Below are positions 38,590-48,396 of a DNA stretch of 64,000 nucleotides, piece after piece (positions within the stretch are counted from its first letter, which is position 1; each line of letters starts with the position of its first letter). The notes beneath the pieces are model-generated. The model had not been told where the DNA came from. It saw only the letters and a program-made list of their open reading frames with translations, and made no database searches. A program made the position numbers and the translations under genes. Source of the DNA: Rhodamnia argentea (Eukaryota; Streptophyta; Magnoliopsida; Myrtales; Myrtaceae); assembly GCF_020921035.1 (NCBI RefSeq), contig NC_063153.1:15996001-16060000 (forward strand), in the 5' to 3' direction.

Positions 38590-39326
38590 TAGAGCAACAC
38601 AAATTCTTAACGCAATACTATTGCTAAGACTTAGCGGCAGAGAGGCAGGACACGACATGGGACGACCCGTGACCACCCGCTCAATAACACAATCCTCGTG
38701 AAAAGCATGCGCGCAAGCTCGTCCCTTCTCTGCACTCCTCCCTGCACGACGGGGCGTCGCACCTTTCGCTCCGGATTCGTCCTTCCTCACCATGGCCGTC
38801 CCGTACGGAGAATCAATAAGCCTTGGCCTCCCGCCGGCGTCGGCCCCTGGCTCGTAATCCTTCACCTCCGTCCCCACCCCGATGTTGACCCTAATCGAGG
38901 GGACACGGGTCATCTTTACTCTAATTCCTCAGATGCGGAGAGGACGCGATCTTCTCTAGGATGTCAGCTTGCTGGAGCTCCGGGACCCCCATGTCGATCA
39001 GAAGCGGATGCACCGACGTTGTTGATGTCGAGGCGGATGGAGATCAACCTTTCTCGACGCAAGTGATCGAGAATGAGCAGCTCCCCGCTCTCGGGATCTT
39101 CGGCGTAAAAGTCTTCGTAGAGGTGTAGTTTGAGCAAGGCCAAACCTTTGGGCAGTTCTCCACCATCCGCTTCATCTCTAAACACGAAAAAACTTCTCTG
39201 CGATCCTCTTCTGAGAATCCGAGTTCGGGAAGTACTAGGAAGATTGTACCGAATGTGGGTAGGTTTCCAAACTATACGATCGATAAAGCCTAGCTCATGG
39301 AAGTTGTGGAATCTGAATGACTCCAT
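38590..39326 (-). pseudogene. Decayed RING-H2 E3 ligase-like gene
   Basis: On the minus strand the frame from 39326 starts MESFRFHNFHELGFIDRIVW and runs to about 39010, with FYAEDPESGELLILDH inside. The reading then continues in a second frame (LLIDMGVPELQQADILEKIA) to about 38925, and in a third frame from 38913 (RVPSIRVNIGVGTEVKDYEP). Near 38745 the first RING cysteines (PSCREEC) lie in yet another frame from the downstream part ACAHAFHEDCVIERVVTGR, then SCP. The order and wording are those of a RING-H2 ubiquitin ligase with a long N-terminal region, broken by at least three frame changes and a stop, so it is very probably dead. An assembly-error explanation is unlikely given that many changes. 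Confidence 0.65.
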
Positions 39327-39720
39327 TGACTTTTTAGAGGGGGCTGCGATAAGTTGGAGAAATATAAGAAATCTTTAATCCATCCTGAACAAAATCAATT
39401 AACGTTAATTATTAACATCAAAATCAAAATTTTAAGAATATTAATTTATTTTGTAATATGTTCAGCTGGTACGAAGATAATATAAGAAGTACTATCATAT
39501 TAACACACTAGAATAACTCTACCTCGTTCGTATTAGACATTGTCATTATGAATTCGCGCACGTTAAAAGTTTGAGTTCGGGAAGTACTGAGAAAGATTTT
39601 ACCGAATGTTGGTAAGGTTTCCCATCCATATGCCTCGAAAACCTTATCTCATGGGAAGTCATCGAATTTATATGCATGTTTTGAATTTTTATGAGGGCAT
39701 GTGATAAGTCCCGGAAGAAA
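39222..39720. repeat. Local duplication of the 5' end of the RING-H2 fossil
   Basis: GTTCGGGAAGTACTAGGAAG (39226) recurs as GTTCGGGAAGTACTGAGAAA (39579), followed in both by TTGTACCGAATGT / TTTTACCGAATGT, GGTAGGTTTCC / GGTAAGGTTTCCC, AGCTCATGGAAGT / TCTCATGGGAAGT, and TTTTTAGAGGGGG / TTTTTATGAGGGC. The second copy covers about 145 bp and keeps the same order. It marks the remains of a second, tandem family member. Confidence 0.75.
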
Positions 39721-39959
39721 CTGTATAAATAACATCGTACTAATTTTTGTATTATGATTGGTTCTGTCCATCACATCATCAATAAGACAAACTTAGTCAA
39801 TTTTGATTATTTTTGGAGCAACTGAACAGGGCATCTAAGGCTCATTCTCATGCATCCAGAGCAATGCCATCAGAACACTCAATTGAATTTAACATGAGGA
39901 GAGAAAAAAAAAGGGAAGAAAAAGAAAAAAAAAAAAAATTATGAAAAAAAAATAAAAAT

Positions 39960-40030
<71 letters not shown>

Positions 40031-40040
40031 GTTGAAAAAA

Positions 40041-40082
<42 letters not shown>

Positions 40083-40120
40083 TAAATTAAAAAAAAAATA
40101 AAAAGAAGATGGTTGGGGAG

Positions 40121-40155
<35 letters not shown>

Positions 40156-40400
40156 AAAAAAAAAGGACAACCTCGGAACTTTTAAAGACCTTTCTTGAAT
40201 ACTAACATTCTTGAGGGCAATAGGGGACATGCATGCAAAGGCAATCTAGAGTATTCTTCGGAGGTAAAATGAGAAATATACTAGTATTCTAGCGACTTCT
40301 CATCAATCTCCCCCGTTAAATTTGATTGGAGATTAATGGTAGTAATCGAAGAGATTCTTGTGTTTATAGGGTCCCCTCCCTCCTTTTCACTCGCTCAAAA
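39720..40400. repeat. Segmental duplication copy 1 (partner at 43205-44790)
   Basis: Collinear matches to the partner: TTATGATTGGTTC(T/C)(G/A)TCCA, GGAACAACTGAACAGG-like wording followed by CATCTAAGGCTCAT, then ACATTCTTGAGGGCAATA, TCTAGAGTATTCT, GTATTCTAG, CTCATCAATCT and GGGTCCCCTCCCTCC versus GGGCCCCTTCCCTCA. Copy 1 has an A-rich expansion; copy 2 has an 880-bp solo LTR at the GTATTCTAG position. Distance and divergence suggest an old duplication, possibly the 5' flank of the RING-H2 family gene. Confidence 0.7.
39906..40165. repeat. Long A-rich low-complexity tract
   Basis: About 260 bp of nearly pure A broken by TACTT, TATGTTG and GATGGTTGGGGAG. It sits inside segmental duplication copy 1; the partner copy has only a short A-rich stretch at 43409-43445, so it expanded after the duplication. 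Confidence 0.85.
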
Positions 40401-41860
40401 ATGCAATCAATACTTCAAATCTTCTCTAGAGTTGCACCCGGCTAACGGAACACTTGATAGCTGAGTCTTGAAGCTCTTCCTTTTAAGCCTCAAATTCTGC
40501 AAGTACCTCGCCTCCGCATTCTCCTTCTTCAAGGTCTATTTTCGAACCCTTTTGGCGATTGACATCACATGTTTGACCTTGTCTTTGATCGGAACTGGCC
40601 CGAACCCGGCAAGAGCCCCCTGCCCGAACTCGGAAGGAGGCCCCTCCTCTATGTAGTACCTCACTCGAACGGCCGCTAAATGGGCATAATAAACAGGTGG
40701 CATGCAAGATGCACACAATATCAAATGGGAGTAAAAAATTCGTAAAGGAAAAAAGACGGAGCGTGGGCAGCATATCTGCATATAACAATAAGATATGATC
40801 CAAAAAAGGAACTAGTCTCAAGGCAATGTGGGAATTCAATTAGAAAGGCAACAGAAAACTTAGGTGTAGCACACGAGTAATACATGATATTGCGATAGCC
40901 TACCGGTATTTTAACAAAGATGCACATCGGAATTTGCTAAGGCTTGCGCCTACCAAATGGCCACTAATCTGTTCATTACTCCAGGCATATTTTAATTAAG
41001 CTCCAAATTTCCGAAACAAGTAAAGACGGTATGGGATGCTTAGCAGGAACTTTGTCCTAAAATTTTGAGAATAAAGTTTATTTATACTTTTCATCACTCG
41101 AAGGATTACAGGGATACTTCAAAGCCAGTCACGCTACAGCACAAGGTTAGGACCTTCGACCAACCCGCTTAAATCCATTTTCCTACGTCGGATTTCAACT
41201 TAAAATTATGAAAAATCTAGATGCAATGGGTTCATGTAACAAAACTACAGAGCTTAGGCAAAGGCACATAGTGAGAAAGCTCGGCATGGCCCGATTGGGC
41301 CCTATCTCGTGCCATGTAACCCCGTTTCTATTTCTTCACTACAATATTTTATGCCGGTAAAATTGGATGTTGTCTCAGCCTGTCCGCTTGTCATGGGACG
41401 AGATTGTCACTTTATTGTCACTGAAGAATTTAGTAAACAAACAATAGATCGGAAGAATAAAGATAAAATTAAAAAAATCCACAAAATCTACAAAAAATCT
41501 TAAGAAGCAAAAGACAGAAATTAAAAAAAAAAATTATTGTCTTCTAATATGAGATAGAACCTGCAAGATACTATGTGCTCACTCAACCATGCCACCGTCA
41601 ACGTCATCTATAATGGCGACGAACAGGCCGTCGTGTGTGGTGTCCTAGTGGTCGGCGATCATCGGTGATGTCACATCGGTGATGTCAACGTAATGAATCG
41701 TCTTCGACGGCGATTCGATCTGAGATCTCTCTCTCAGCTGAGGACAACACCTATCTATTGCCGAAGAATCGTGTGCTAGAGTGGAGCCGATAGATTTTTT
41801 TGTCTAGTGTAAAATTGCCATGTAATGTGAGTACAAAAGCCCTTTTTCTTAAAAAAAAAA
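40401..41860. other. Intergenic with unrecognised frames
   Basis: On the minus strand 40536-40781 contains VRVRYYIEEGPPSEFGQGAL and KVKHVMSIAKRVRK, which read like protein but match no family I know and lack a start or splice context. A stretch at 41580-41760 is GC-richer with GTCATCGGTGATGTC repeats. No gene supported. Confidence 0.35.
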
Positions 41861-42883
41861 ACGTGTTACAATATTTATCATTTTTAATTGTATAGGTTGA
41901 TGAAATTTTCAAAATATGAAGCTCAATATTTTATACGATATCCATATGAATATGACTATGCTATTATCGATATTACATATTTTATTTCATATTTGTTAGA
42001 TTTTATCATATAATGCTTCAGTAAGTAGCGACGGCAGCTGTCTTTCGCGGAGGAAGAGCTCCCTCTACCACTCGCATGAACCCTCCACATTCTTCTTTCC
42101 CCTTGATACCTGGGCTTCTGGTCTTGCCATCGTAGCCACACCACCCACCCATCGCGAAAAAAATAAAAACCGTTTTTATAGCGTTCTTTCTTGACCAACA
42201 TGTACAACCTCCCCTCGATTTTGGCTTCTGCAGGCGAACTTTGGCCCTCCGCCTGTTCGACACCTGGGTGTGGTCCTTTCTTCTCAGTCTCTAGTCTATT
42301 TTTCTTCGATGGAGAACGAAGCTGAGAATCAACGTATGGCGGTCCTGCGTCAGCGTCTTGCAAGACCGTGTCCTGTCAAAAGATGTCGACACTAGGGAAG
42401 ACTCAGTATCTGCAGAGAAGGTTAAGGAAAGCAAACTCACACTTTTTGGAAAGCTCCTAAATAACCCTAGCTTTAATTTCCAAGCCTTTCAAACCCCAAT
42501 GAGGAAGGCCTGGCGTACTGATAGGATGATCTTTGGCACACTAGGTAATGGTATTAGCTCCATTACCTTCCAAAATGAAGCGGATCTCACAAGAATCAGC
42601 GTGGTAGAGAGAGCTCTTCCTGCGAGAGAGACCGCTGCCGTGCTACTTACTGAAGCTTTATATAATAAAATCTGAACAAATTGCGGAATATTGTAATATT
42701 CGATTATAGCATTAGTTTCATTATGCTATATGGGATATTGTATAGAATATTGAGCTTCAAATTTTGAAAATTTCAATATTAGATTTTTTTTTTGTTCTCT
42801 TAGGCTTTTACTATTTTGCTTCATTTTTTGAAAATTTCATCAACCTATATAATTATATATAAATAAATAAATAAATAAAAACA
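41861..42883. mobile_element. Long inverted-repeat element carrying a DUF4283-like coding fragment
   Basis: The left arm (41861-42080) and right arm (42590-42883) are inverted copies: TATAGGTTGATGAAATTTTC on the left versus GAAAATTTCATCAACCTATA on the right; TGAAGCTCAATATTTTATAC versus its inverse near 42745; and GCTTCAGTAAGTAGC followed by GGAAGAGCTC versus GAGCTCTTCC and GCTACTTACTGAAGC. The right arm is longer by an internal partial duplication. The 500-bp interior carries a DUF4283-like frame on the + strand. Long arms and captured cargo fit a Pack-MULE-like element; no clear target duplication was found. Confidence 0.7.
42358..42675 (+). CDS. DUF4283-like fragment inside the inverted-repeat element
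   Basis: A 105-codon open frame whose core reads LFGKLLNNPSFNFQAFQTPM, RKAWRTDRMIFGTLGNGISS and ITFQNEADLTRI. This is the pattern of the DUF4283 domain (short helix, RKAWR, then a beta strand and an F-x-x-E-x-D motif), which occurs at the N-terminus of plant LINE ORF1 and zinc-knuckle proteins. The downstream zinc knuckle is absent. The frame ends in the right arm of the element, so the C-terminal residues are not of LINE origin. A start at 42358 is only the first ATG. Expression and function are doubtful; it is best read as captured or leftover coding DNA. Confidence 0.5.
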   Translation: MQDRVLSKDVDTREDSVSAEKVKESKLTLFGKLLNNPSFNFQAFQTPMRKAWRTDRMIFGTLGNGISSITFQNEADLTRISVVERALPARETAAVLLTEALYNKI

Positions 42884-43204
42884 TGTTGTCCCTTGTATTT
42901 TGAAATCTTAAGTATCATATTTTGAGAAGAGAAAATCTTTTTCTTTTCTCAATTCAAAGTATTCTCCATGATTATTGTAATATTGGGTTATGGCATTAGT
43001 TGTATCATTCACATATCGTCCCAATGGCCACCCTTCCCACTTGGGAAGATTGAGGCAGAGAATTCGATTCCCCACTTTCTCGGAGGGTTGAGAGTGGGGA
43101 CGTGTGAGTGAGCGGAGCAGGATTTCGCAACCTGCACACATCGCATAGCACATACGGTGTAGCTTGTAAAATGGAATATGATAGGATAGAAAAATAAAAG
43201 AGAG
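42884..43204. other. Intergenic; partial extra copy of the element's right arm
   Basis: ATTGTAATATTGGGTTATGG at 42974, then CATTAGTTGTATCATT, resembles ATTGTAATATTCGATTATAG at 42690, then CATTAGTTTCATTATG. The stretch 43045-43140 is GC-richer and includes GAATTCGATTCCCCAC, a tRNA B-box-like string, but no tRNA or SINE can be drawn. Confidence 0.4.
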
Positions 43205-44790
43205 AAACAAGATATCCTATAAATAATATCCTCGGCAATTTCATGTGATGTTATGATTGGTTCCATCCACCAATCATCTATGAAACAAACCTTTTCTTTT
43301 TTTTTTTTTTTTGGAACAACTGAACAGGACATCTAAGGCTCATCCTCAACCATCCAAGACGTACTGAAGCAATGCTATTAGAGCGCTCCGTTTAATTTAA
43401 TGTGAAGAGAGAAAAAGCAAAAGCAGAGAAAGTGAAAACAAGAAATAATCACAATGAAACAATATTATTATTTCCAAATTAAATCACTAACAATCAAATT
43501 ACTTACTCCTGCCAAACAAACGAAACCTTCCAAAGATATCATATGGTGGAACCTAATAAGAGAATTCATGGACGAAAACCGTTCGTAAAATTCTTAATGT
43601 AAAGGAAGATGAGTAGAACGCATGCATGTGCAACCGTCCAAAGGTTTTTAAGGCAAAATGTTTCGAGGAATTATCCAAGATACCCTGGACCTTGAAGCTT
43701 CTAAAACCTTTCTTGATTGCAAACATTCTTGAGGGCAATATAAAAAATTGTATACAAGGGCATTCTAGAGTATTCTCCGGGAGTAAGATGGAAATTACAT
43801 TTGTATTCTAGATGTTGAAGTACCAAACTGGGAAAATGGGCTACATTTCAAATTGCATCCCACATAGGAGGAAAGGTAGAGAGCAATTCACTTTATTAGT
43901 TAGAAGGCTAATATAATCTTTCAAAGAAAAAAATGGGAAAATGGGCTACACCCCACTATACCCCGTGTGATTGCGCGATTATTAGTCACACTTAACACGC
44001 TTGCGCGGTCCGGAATTGGCTCTATTCAACAATTATATTATATTTTATTATTTTGAAATTATTATTGTACAAATAATTTTCGTGACTCATTGGAATAGTG
44101 CGACTGTTTATGGACACAAGACACTCTTACATCTTTTGGAAGGTTTATGTCTGTTTGGACATAATTATCAAACCGACACTGTTTTACCTTTGGAGTGTTT
44201 GTATCTGTTTGGAAATAACTACTAATTCAGCTATGAAAAGGTGTGATTGGATGTACAATTTCTAACATGAAGAGATGTGTTTGAATTATCTCTTATTGGA
44301 CACAAAGAGTTGCAATTTTTTAAATAAAAAAAACTGCTTTGAACAATGAAAAGGTGCACGAGAATTAACACTTTTCGGATGCGAAAAGGTATGTTATTTT
44401 CTCATTATTTATTCAACTATTCTGCTCATTGTTCACTACTTCCAATTTCAATTTTTGTCCTTTCTAAACAAGAGAAATACAGCCTTCGTTTCCAATTGTT
44501 TCTTAAAGAGCTCTCAAAGAAATATTAGAATTGTCTATCTAATATTCTTGCTTGAGACTCTATTGTATCCTGGAGAATTTTTCCCGGTAACCATTAGCAA
44601 TGTTGTGGAACAAATAATTTCTTAAATAAAGTGCTATCACGCCTCAAAGTCTGATTTCTTTGTTCTTCCCATTCGACCATATTTTACCAACACTAGAGAG
44701 TCCTCATCAATCTATACCATTTCATTAGGTTGCAGTTCAACGATTATAATTAGAGGAGTTCTTCTATAAATAGGGCCCCTTCCCTCATTT
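43205..44790. repeat. Segmental duplication copy 2 (partner at 39720-40400), interrupted by a solo LTR
   Basis: Collinear with copy 1 from ATGATTGGTTCCATCCACC through GAACAACTGAACAGGACATC and AACATTCTTGAGGGCAATAT to GTATTCTAGA at 43803-43812, then resuming after the LTR at CTAGAGAGTCCTCATCAATC (44693) through TATAAATAGGGCCCCTTCCC at 44766. The TATAAATA at 44766-44773 would be a TATA box if a gene followed, but none does. Confidence 0.7.
43813..44692. mobile_element. Solo LTR of an LTR retrotransposon
   Basis: The 880-bp block begins TGTTGAAGTACC and ends TTTTACCAACA, so it has the TG...CA ends and short inverted TGTTG/CAACA termini of an LTR. It is flanked by a perfect 5-bp duplication CTAGA (43808-43812 and 44693-44697). 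There is no second LTR or internal region nearby, so it is a solo LTR left by recombination. Family is uncertain; the wording and size fit a Copia-type LTR. The intact target duplication and clear ends suggest moderate age, and it is younger than the segmental duplication that it interrupts. Confidence 0.8.
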
Positions 44791-46222
44791 ATACGCATTC
44801 TGACATGTGTTTTTTTTTTTTTCTTTCCAAGTTTGAAATCATTTTAAATTTGTTACAGAAGTATAACATTATGCTTGTTCTTTGCACTGGGCCAAAAATC
44901 ATCTATAGTAGTGGGGTTTTAACCCGATGAATAGGATAAAATCTATATAAGAACTGTAAAAGCACCAAAAGAGTAGAGTAAAGGACATTTCCCTATCCAT
45001 GAAAAACTTTTATAGCCACAAGTCTTAAATTGAATATCCACCACTTGTTTATACTTTTTTTTTGTGGTTACAACATGCAAAGTTTAGCAAAAGCAATTGA
45101 TTGAAATATCTCACAACGCTTAGATTATGTACTTTGTTTTGGCGGTTACTACATGCAAAGTTCAAGCTTTTATCCAATTCGTGAAATATCTCGCATCGGT
45201 TGATCATGGAGCCTATATGCTTTTTATTTACATGTGTTATCTCTCCACTTGTAAGCTTAAATTTTTGTTTGGATTTTTCAACATGATATCCGAGCCAGAT
45301 TCCCCCTCAGTTCATTTCGCATGCACAATCCCCCCATCCCTTGATAATGGTGCAAAAGTCAATTGGCCGAAATCTTGATTACATATATCAAGATAGGCAT
45401 ATGATTTTCTTACAAACTGTAATCTATTTCGCTACTGGCTTTCTTAATAAATGTTCCCTAGTGCAGATCTTAACAAGGTCGTTATACTTAATAAAAGAAC
45501 AAGAATATCTTCACTATGTTCTTACTCAATTAAATAAAAGCTTAAATTACTAAAGAATAGGTGCATACTTGGGGCAGTGATGTGATGATATCCAGAGCAG
45601 AAAGCTACCCGATAGATGCAGTTTTTCAGTGGAGATTCATCCCTATCTATGTCGAATCTGTCCCTCTATTGCTGAATTTGATGCAACACAACAATAAATA
45701 TAACACATAAAGAAGCACCACCTGGTTTCTAATTGGGTGGTGCAATTGTCAGATTGGCCATGCCTTGTCCAAAGAGAGAGTTCAACCACCATTTAAAAAG
45801 TAAAGTTAAAAAAAGACAGCACATGAAAATCTATGAGCATTAAGGTATTATATTCAATTTTACTTTCGAAATTGAAAGAATAAAAAAATAATAATTGAAT
45901 TAACAGTGTGGGAGGTATTGCAAGTATGTTTTGGGGGAAGGGGTGAAGAATGTATGGGGCAAGTGACAAATGATAAGGTTTTGAGTTTTCCTATGAAAGT
46001 TTTGTGCCCCCAACAGTTATGCTGTCTGAAATGGTGAAGTTGCAAACCCACAAGGAAGAAATATGGTTGAAGATCAGATCCTGTAGAGAAAAGTGAAGCA
46101 AAGAGAGGATGGGCCAAACCCCATTCCTTGTATTATTCTACAATGAGTTGAATTGGGAGGGATGTTGGGTGAAAGAAGAAACATTGAGAAGAGGCCAAAT
46201 TCAAGCAATCTGAACTTGTGCC
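44791..46222. other. Intergenic stretch, nothing recognised
   Basis: AT-rich DNA with T-runs at 44810 and 45056. The phrase ACATGCAAAGTT(T/C)A occurs at 45074 and 45152 (ACAACATGCAAAGTTTAGC, ACTACATGCAAAGTTCAAG), followed by similar TTGAAATATCTCACAACG / GTGAAATATCTCGCATCG, a small tandem duplication of about 80 bp. No coding region supported. Confidence 0.45.
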
Positions 46223-46223
46223 C

Positions 46224-46392
46224 TAGGCTCCGTTTGTTTAGTAGAAAATGGATGACTTGCAAAACATTTTTCCAAAAGTGATCGCTTGTATCACTTAAAA
46301 GAATTAGTCAACGAAGAATGTCTTCATTATCCGTAACAATTTTTCTGGACAATGAAAATATTTTCCATTCATATATTTTTATATGCGAATGA
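46224..46392. mobile_element. MITE, GGCTCCGTTTGTTT family (copy 4, right end eroded)
   Basis: The left end TAGGCTCCGTTTGTTTAGTA, then GAAAATGGATGACTTGC, matches the other copies, as do the central phrases GATCGCTTGTATCACTT and ATGAAAATATTTTCCATTC. The right terminus is not recognisable. Confidence 0.6.
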
Positions 46393-46535
46393 ATAATAGT
46401 ACCCATAACCTCCATCAAAATTGGTACCATCGAAGTCATCATTGCCACTGCCACCTCCTGACCATGCGGCCGCCATGTCCTATGCCGCCCTTGACTTGAC
46501 ATCCATGCCCATGAGGTCATGAATCGATCCTACCA
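46393..46535 (-). pseudogene. Glycine-rich protein exon fragment
   Basis: On the minus strand the frame reads DMAAAWSGGGSGNDDFDGTN, then FDGGYGYYYSF, preceded by LMGMDVKSRAA in a neighbouring position interrupted by a stop. Composition is far from the flanking AT-rich DNA and reads like an exon of a Gly-rich protein. There is no start, no stop context and no splice partner, so it is a fragment of unknown origin. Confidence 0.3.
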
Positions 46536-47069
46536 CAAGATAACATCATATTGAAATAGGAAGAATTGATTCAGCTTGCTTGTGCTAGGATATCGAAATG
46601 ACTTGATTACACCATGAACAAATTCGTCCGTCTTCCAAAAGTCTCAAAACCTACAAACCTATAAAATCATAACTTTTGCAACGATCAATTCCATATTAAG
46701 CAAATAAACTCAGATCCCACTAAATATTTCATTCTACACAGTATTGTCTCTCTATTTGTCTCTATCAAAAACCTAGACGACGTCTGTTATGATCCGAACC
46801 AAGAGCATGGACCAGCATGAGGTCGACCCACGTCGGGGTTCACGTGCATCATGACAAAAAATGTCATAAATAGGTGCATTCACAGGTCCATATAAAGCAA
46901 AATAACCTGTTTGTGCATGAAAGGCATCCATGAGGATACAATGAATTTTTAGGCACGGGCGGTTCGTGACTCGTACCTCTCCACCTCATAACTTGCTAGA
47001 AAGATTTAAAGAGAGAAGTTGGACCAATACAAACCGGTGTCGGTTTTGAGGCGTGTCATCACTTCCATC
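46536..47069. other. Intergenic stretch, nothing recognised
   Basis: AT-rich; a GC-richer patch at 46795-46860 (GGTCGACCCACGTCGGGGTT) has no coding meaning that I can see. Confidence 0.4.
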
Positions 47070-47490
47070 TAGACTTGTCAAAATGAGACACAAACGCGTA
47101 TGATGGTTTGAGTTATTGTATTGATTAATTATATTCACTAAAAGGGTTATAAATGAGTTTAAACATAACACAAGTGTTAAATGTCCGAAAATAATGGGTC
47201 ATAGATGGATTGTGAATGGGTCTACAACTTATTTAAACTCAACTCACCTCCATGACTCTCCCTTCATTCTCTCTTGTCATCATTTGATTTCGTGCTCACT
47301 CACTCCGGTTTGTGTATGAGTTTCCTAGGTTGGATTACATATGAAAGTGTTTTAAGAATATAAATCTATTTGGGTATAGAGTATAAGCCACTAGATTTGT
47401 ATTGCAATAAACGGGGTCACAACAGGTTAAATATGTTTGTTCGGGTGAGGACCATTTATGATCCGACCCGGCCCCAATTTGACAAGTCTA
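47070..47490. mobile_element. hAT-like MITE with 8-bp target duplication
   Basis: The termini are perfect 13-bp inverted repeats: TAGACTTGTCAAA at the left and TTTGACAAGTCTA at the right. Flanks CTTCCATC (47062-47069) and CTTCCACC (47491-47498) form an 8-bp duplication with one mismatch, as hAT elements make. The 421-bp interior has GGGTCATAGATGGATTGTGA-type and ACCCGGCCCC wording shared with the element at 3980. Non-coding. Confidence 0.82.
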
Positions 47491-48396
47491 CTTCCACCTA
47501 TTTTGGAAATACATCCATATACGAGATAAAAATAATAATTTCAGAAATGATCCTTGATCTGTCTTTATTTCTCTCGCTTTGCCATTATGTTAAGATTTGG
47601 CCAGATTTCGTATCTCGTCTCGCTTCGTAGGATAGCACTCTTAAAACTCTCGAATGGAAAGTTTTCACCCAACGCTCAATCCAAAAGACGACTGAACGCC
47701 TAGCGATCAGATTCTCTTTGCACGAAAAAAATATCGGGCAACGTCGCCCCGAAATTGGTGATTCGAAATCAAAAGCGATTAATTAACTAAAAAAAATGTT
47801 AAAAACCATTAGTTGTGTTTTTGGAATATGAATATTCTCTTTAAATTCTTCGAGAACGTGTTCTTTTCGAATTTTCAAAGTACGTTCTATGTACTCTTAC
47901 TGTTTGTAGCCACGTTAACTAGTGCTTTAAGTTCGACCCAAAAAAAAAAAAAAACTAGTGCTTTAAGAGGATAAAACGCAAATAGTTAATTTTGAACTTT
48001 AGTTTAACGTGTAATGTTATTTTTAGTCTTTCAATTTGTGCACTGTGGTGGTTCCTAAACTTTGACTTGATGTGTAAAGTCGTCCCTTGACTTTTAATTT
48101 GCTCAGTATGATCCCTAAACTATAGGTGAAAGTCCAATGTAATCCTTTTGTTTGTGTCATTTTCTTATAATCTAAGAACTAAATTGAATATCTACCAATA
48201 ATTTATGAATCACATTGAACAAATTAAAAAATAGGGACGGTATTGCACATCGGATCGAAATTCAAGGATCACATTAAACGAATTAAAGGTTCATGGACTA
48301 CCTCGTACATGGAATGAGAGTTCAAAGACCATTTGCATCAATTTCCAAACCCTAATTAATTTCTACAAAACTATGTGAAGGCCTAAGGACTACATG
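47491..48396. other. Intergenic, with repeated 'fell silent' MITE-like phrases
   Basis: From 47985 to 48310 phrases such as GTAAAGTCGTCCCTTGACTT and AATTAAAGGTTCATGGACTA face inverted counterparts (CCTAAACTTTGACTTGATGT), suggesting another decayed inverted-repeat element of about 330 bp. No coding region. Confidence 0.4.

Noticed and set aside
40483-40839. 118-codon minus-strand frame with Arg/Gly-rich end
   Set aside because: It overlaps another open frame on the same strand, and neither has a start context, splice sites or a known family; left as unassigned.
43060-43080. tRNA B-box-like GAATTCGATTCCCCAC
   Set aside because: No A box at the right distance and no cloverleaf can be drawn; a SINE could not be supported.
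44766-44773. TATAAATA as a functional promoter
   Set aside because: A clean TATA box, but no coding region follows; kept only as part of the duplicated segment.
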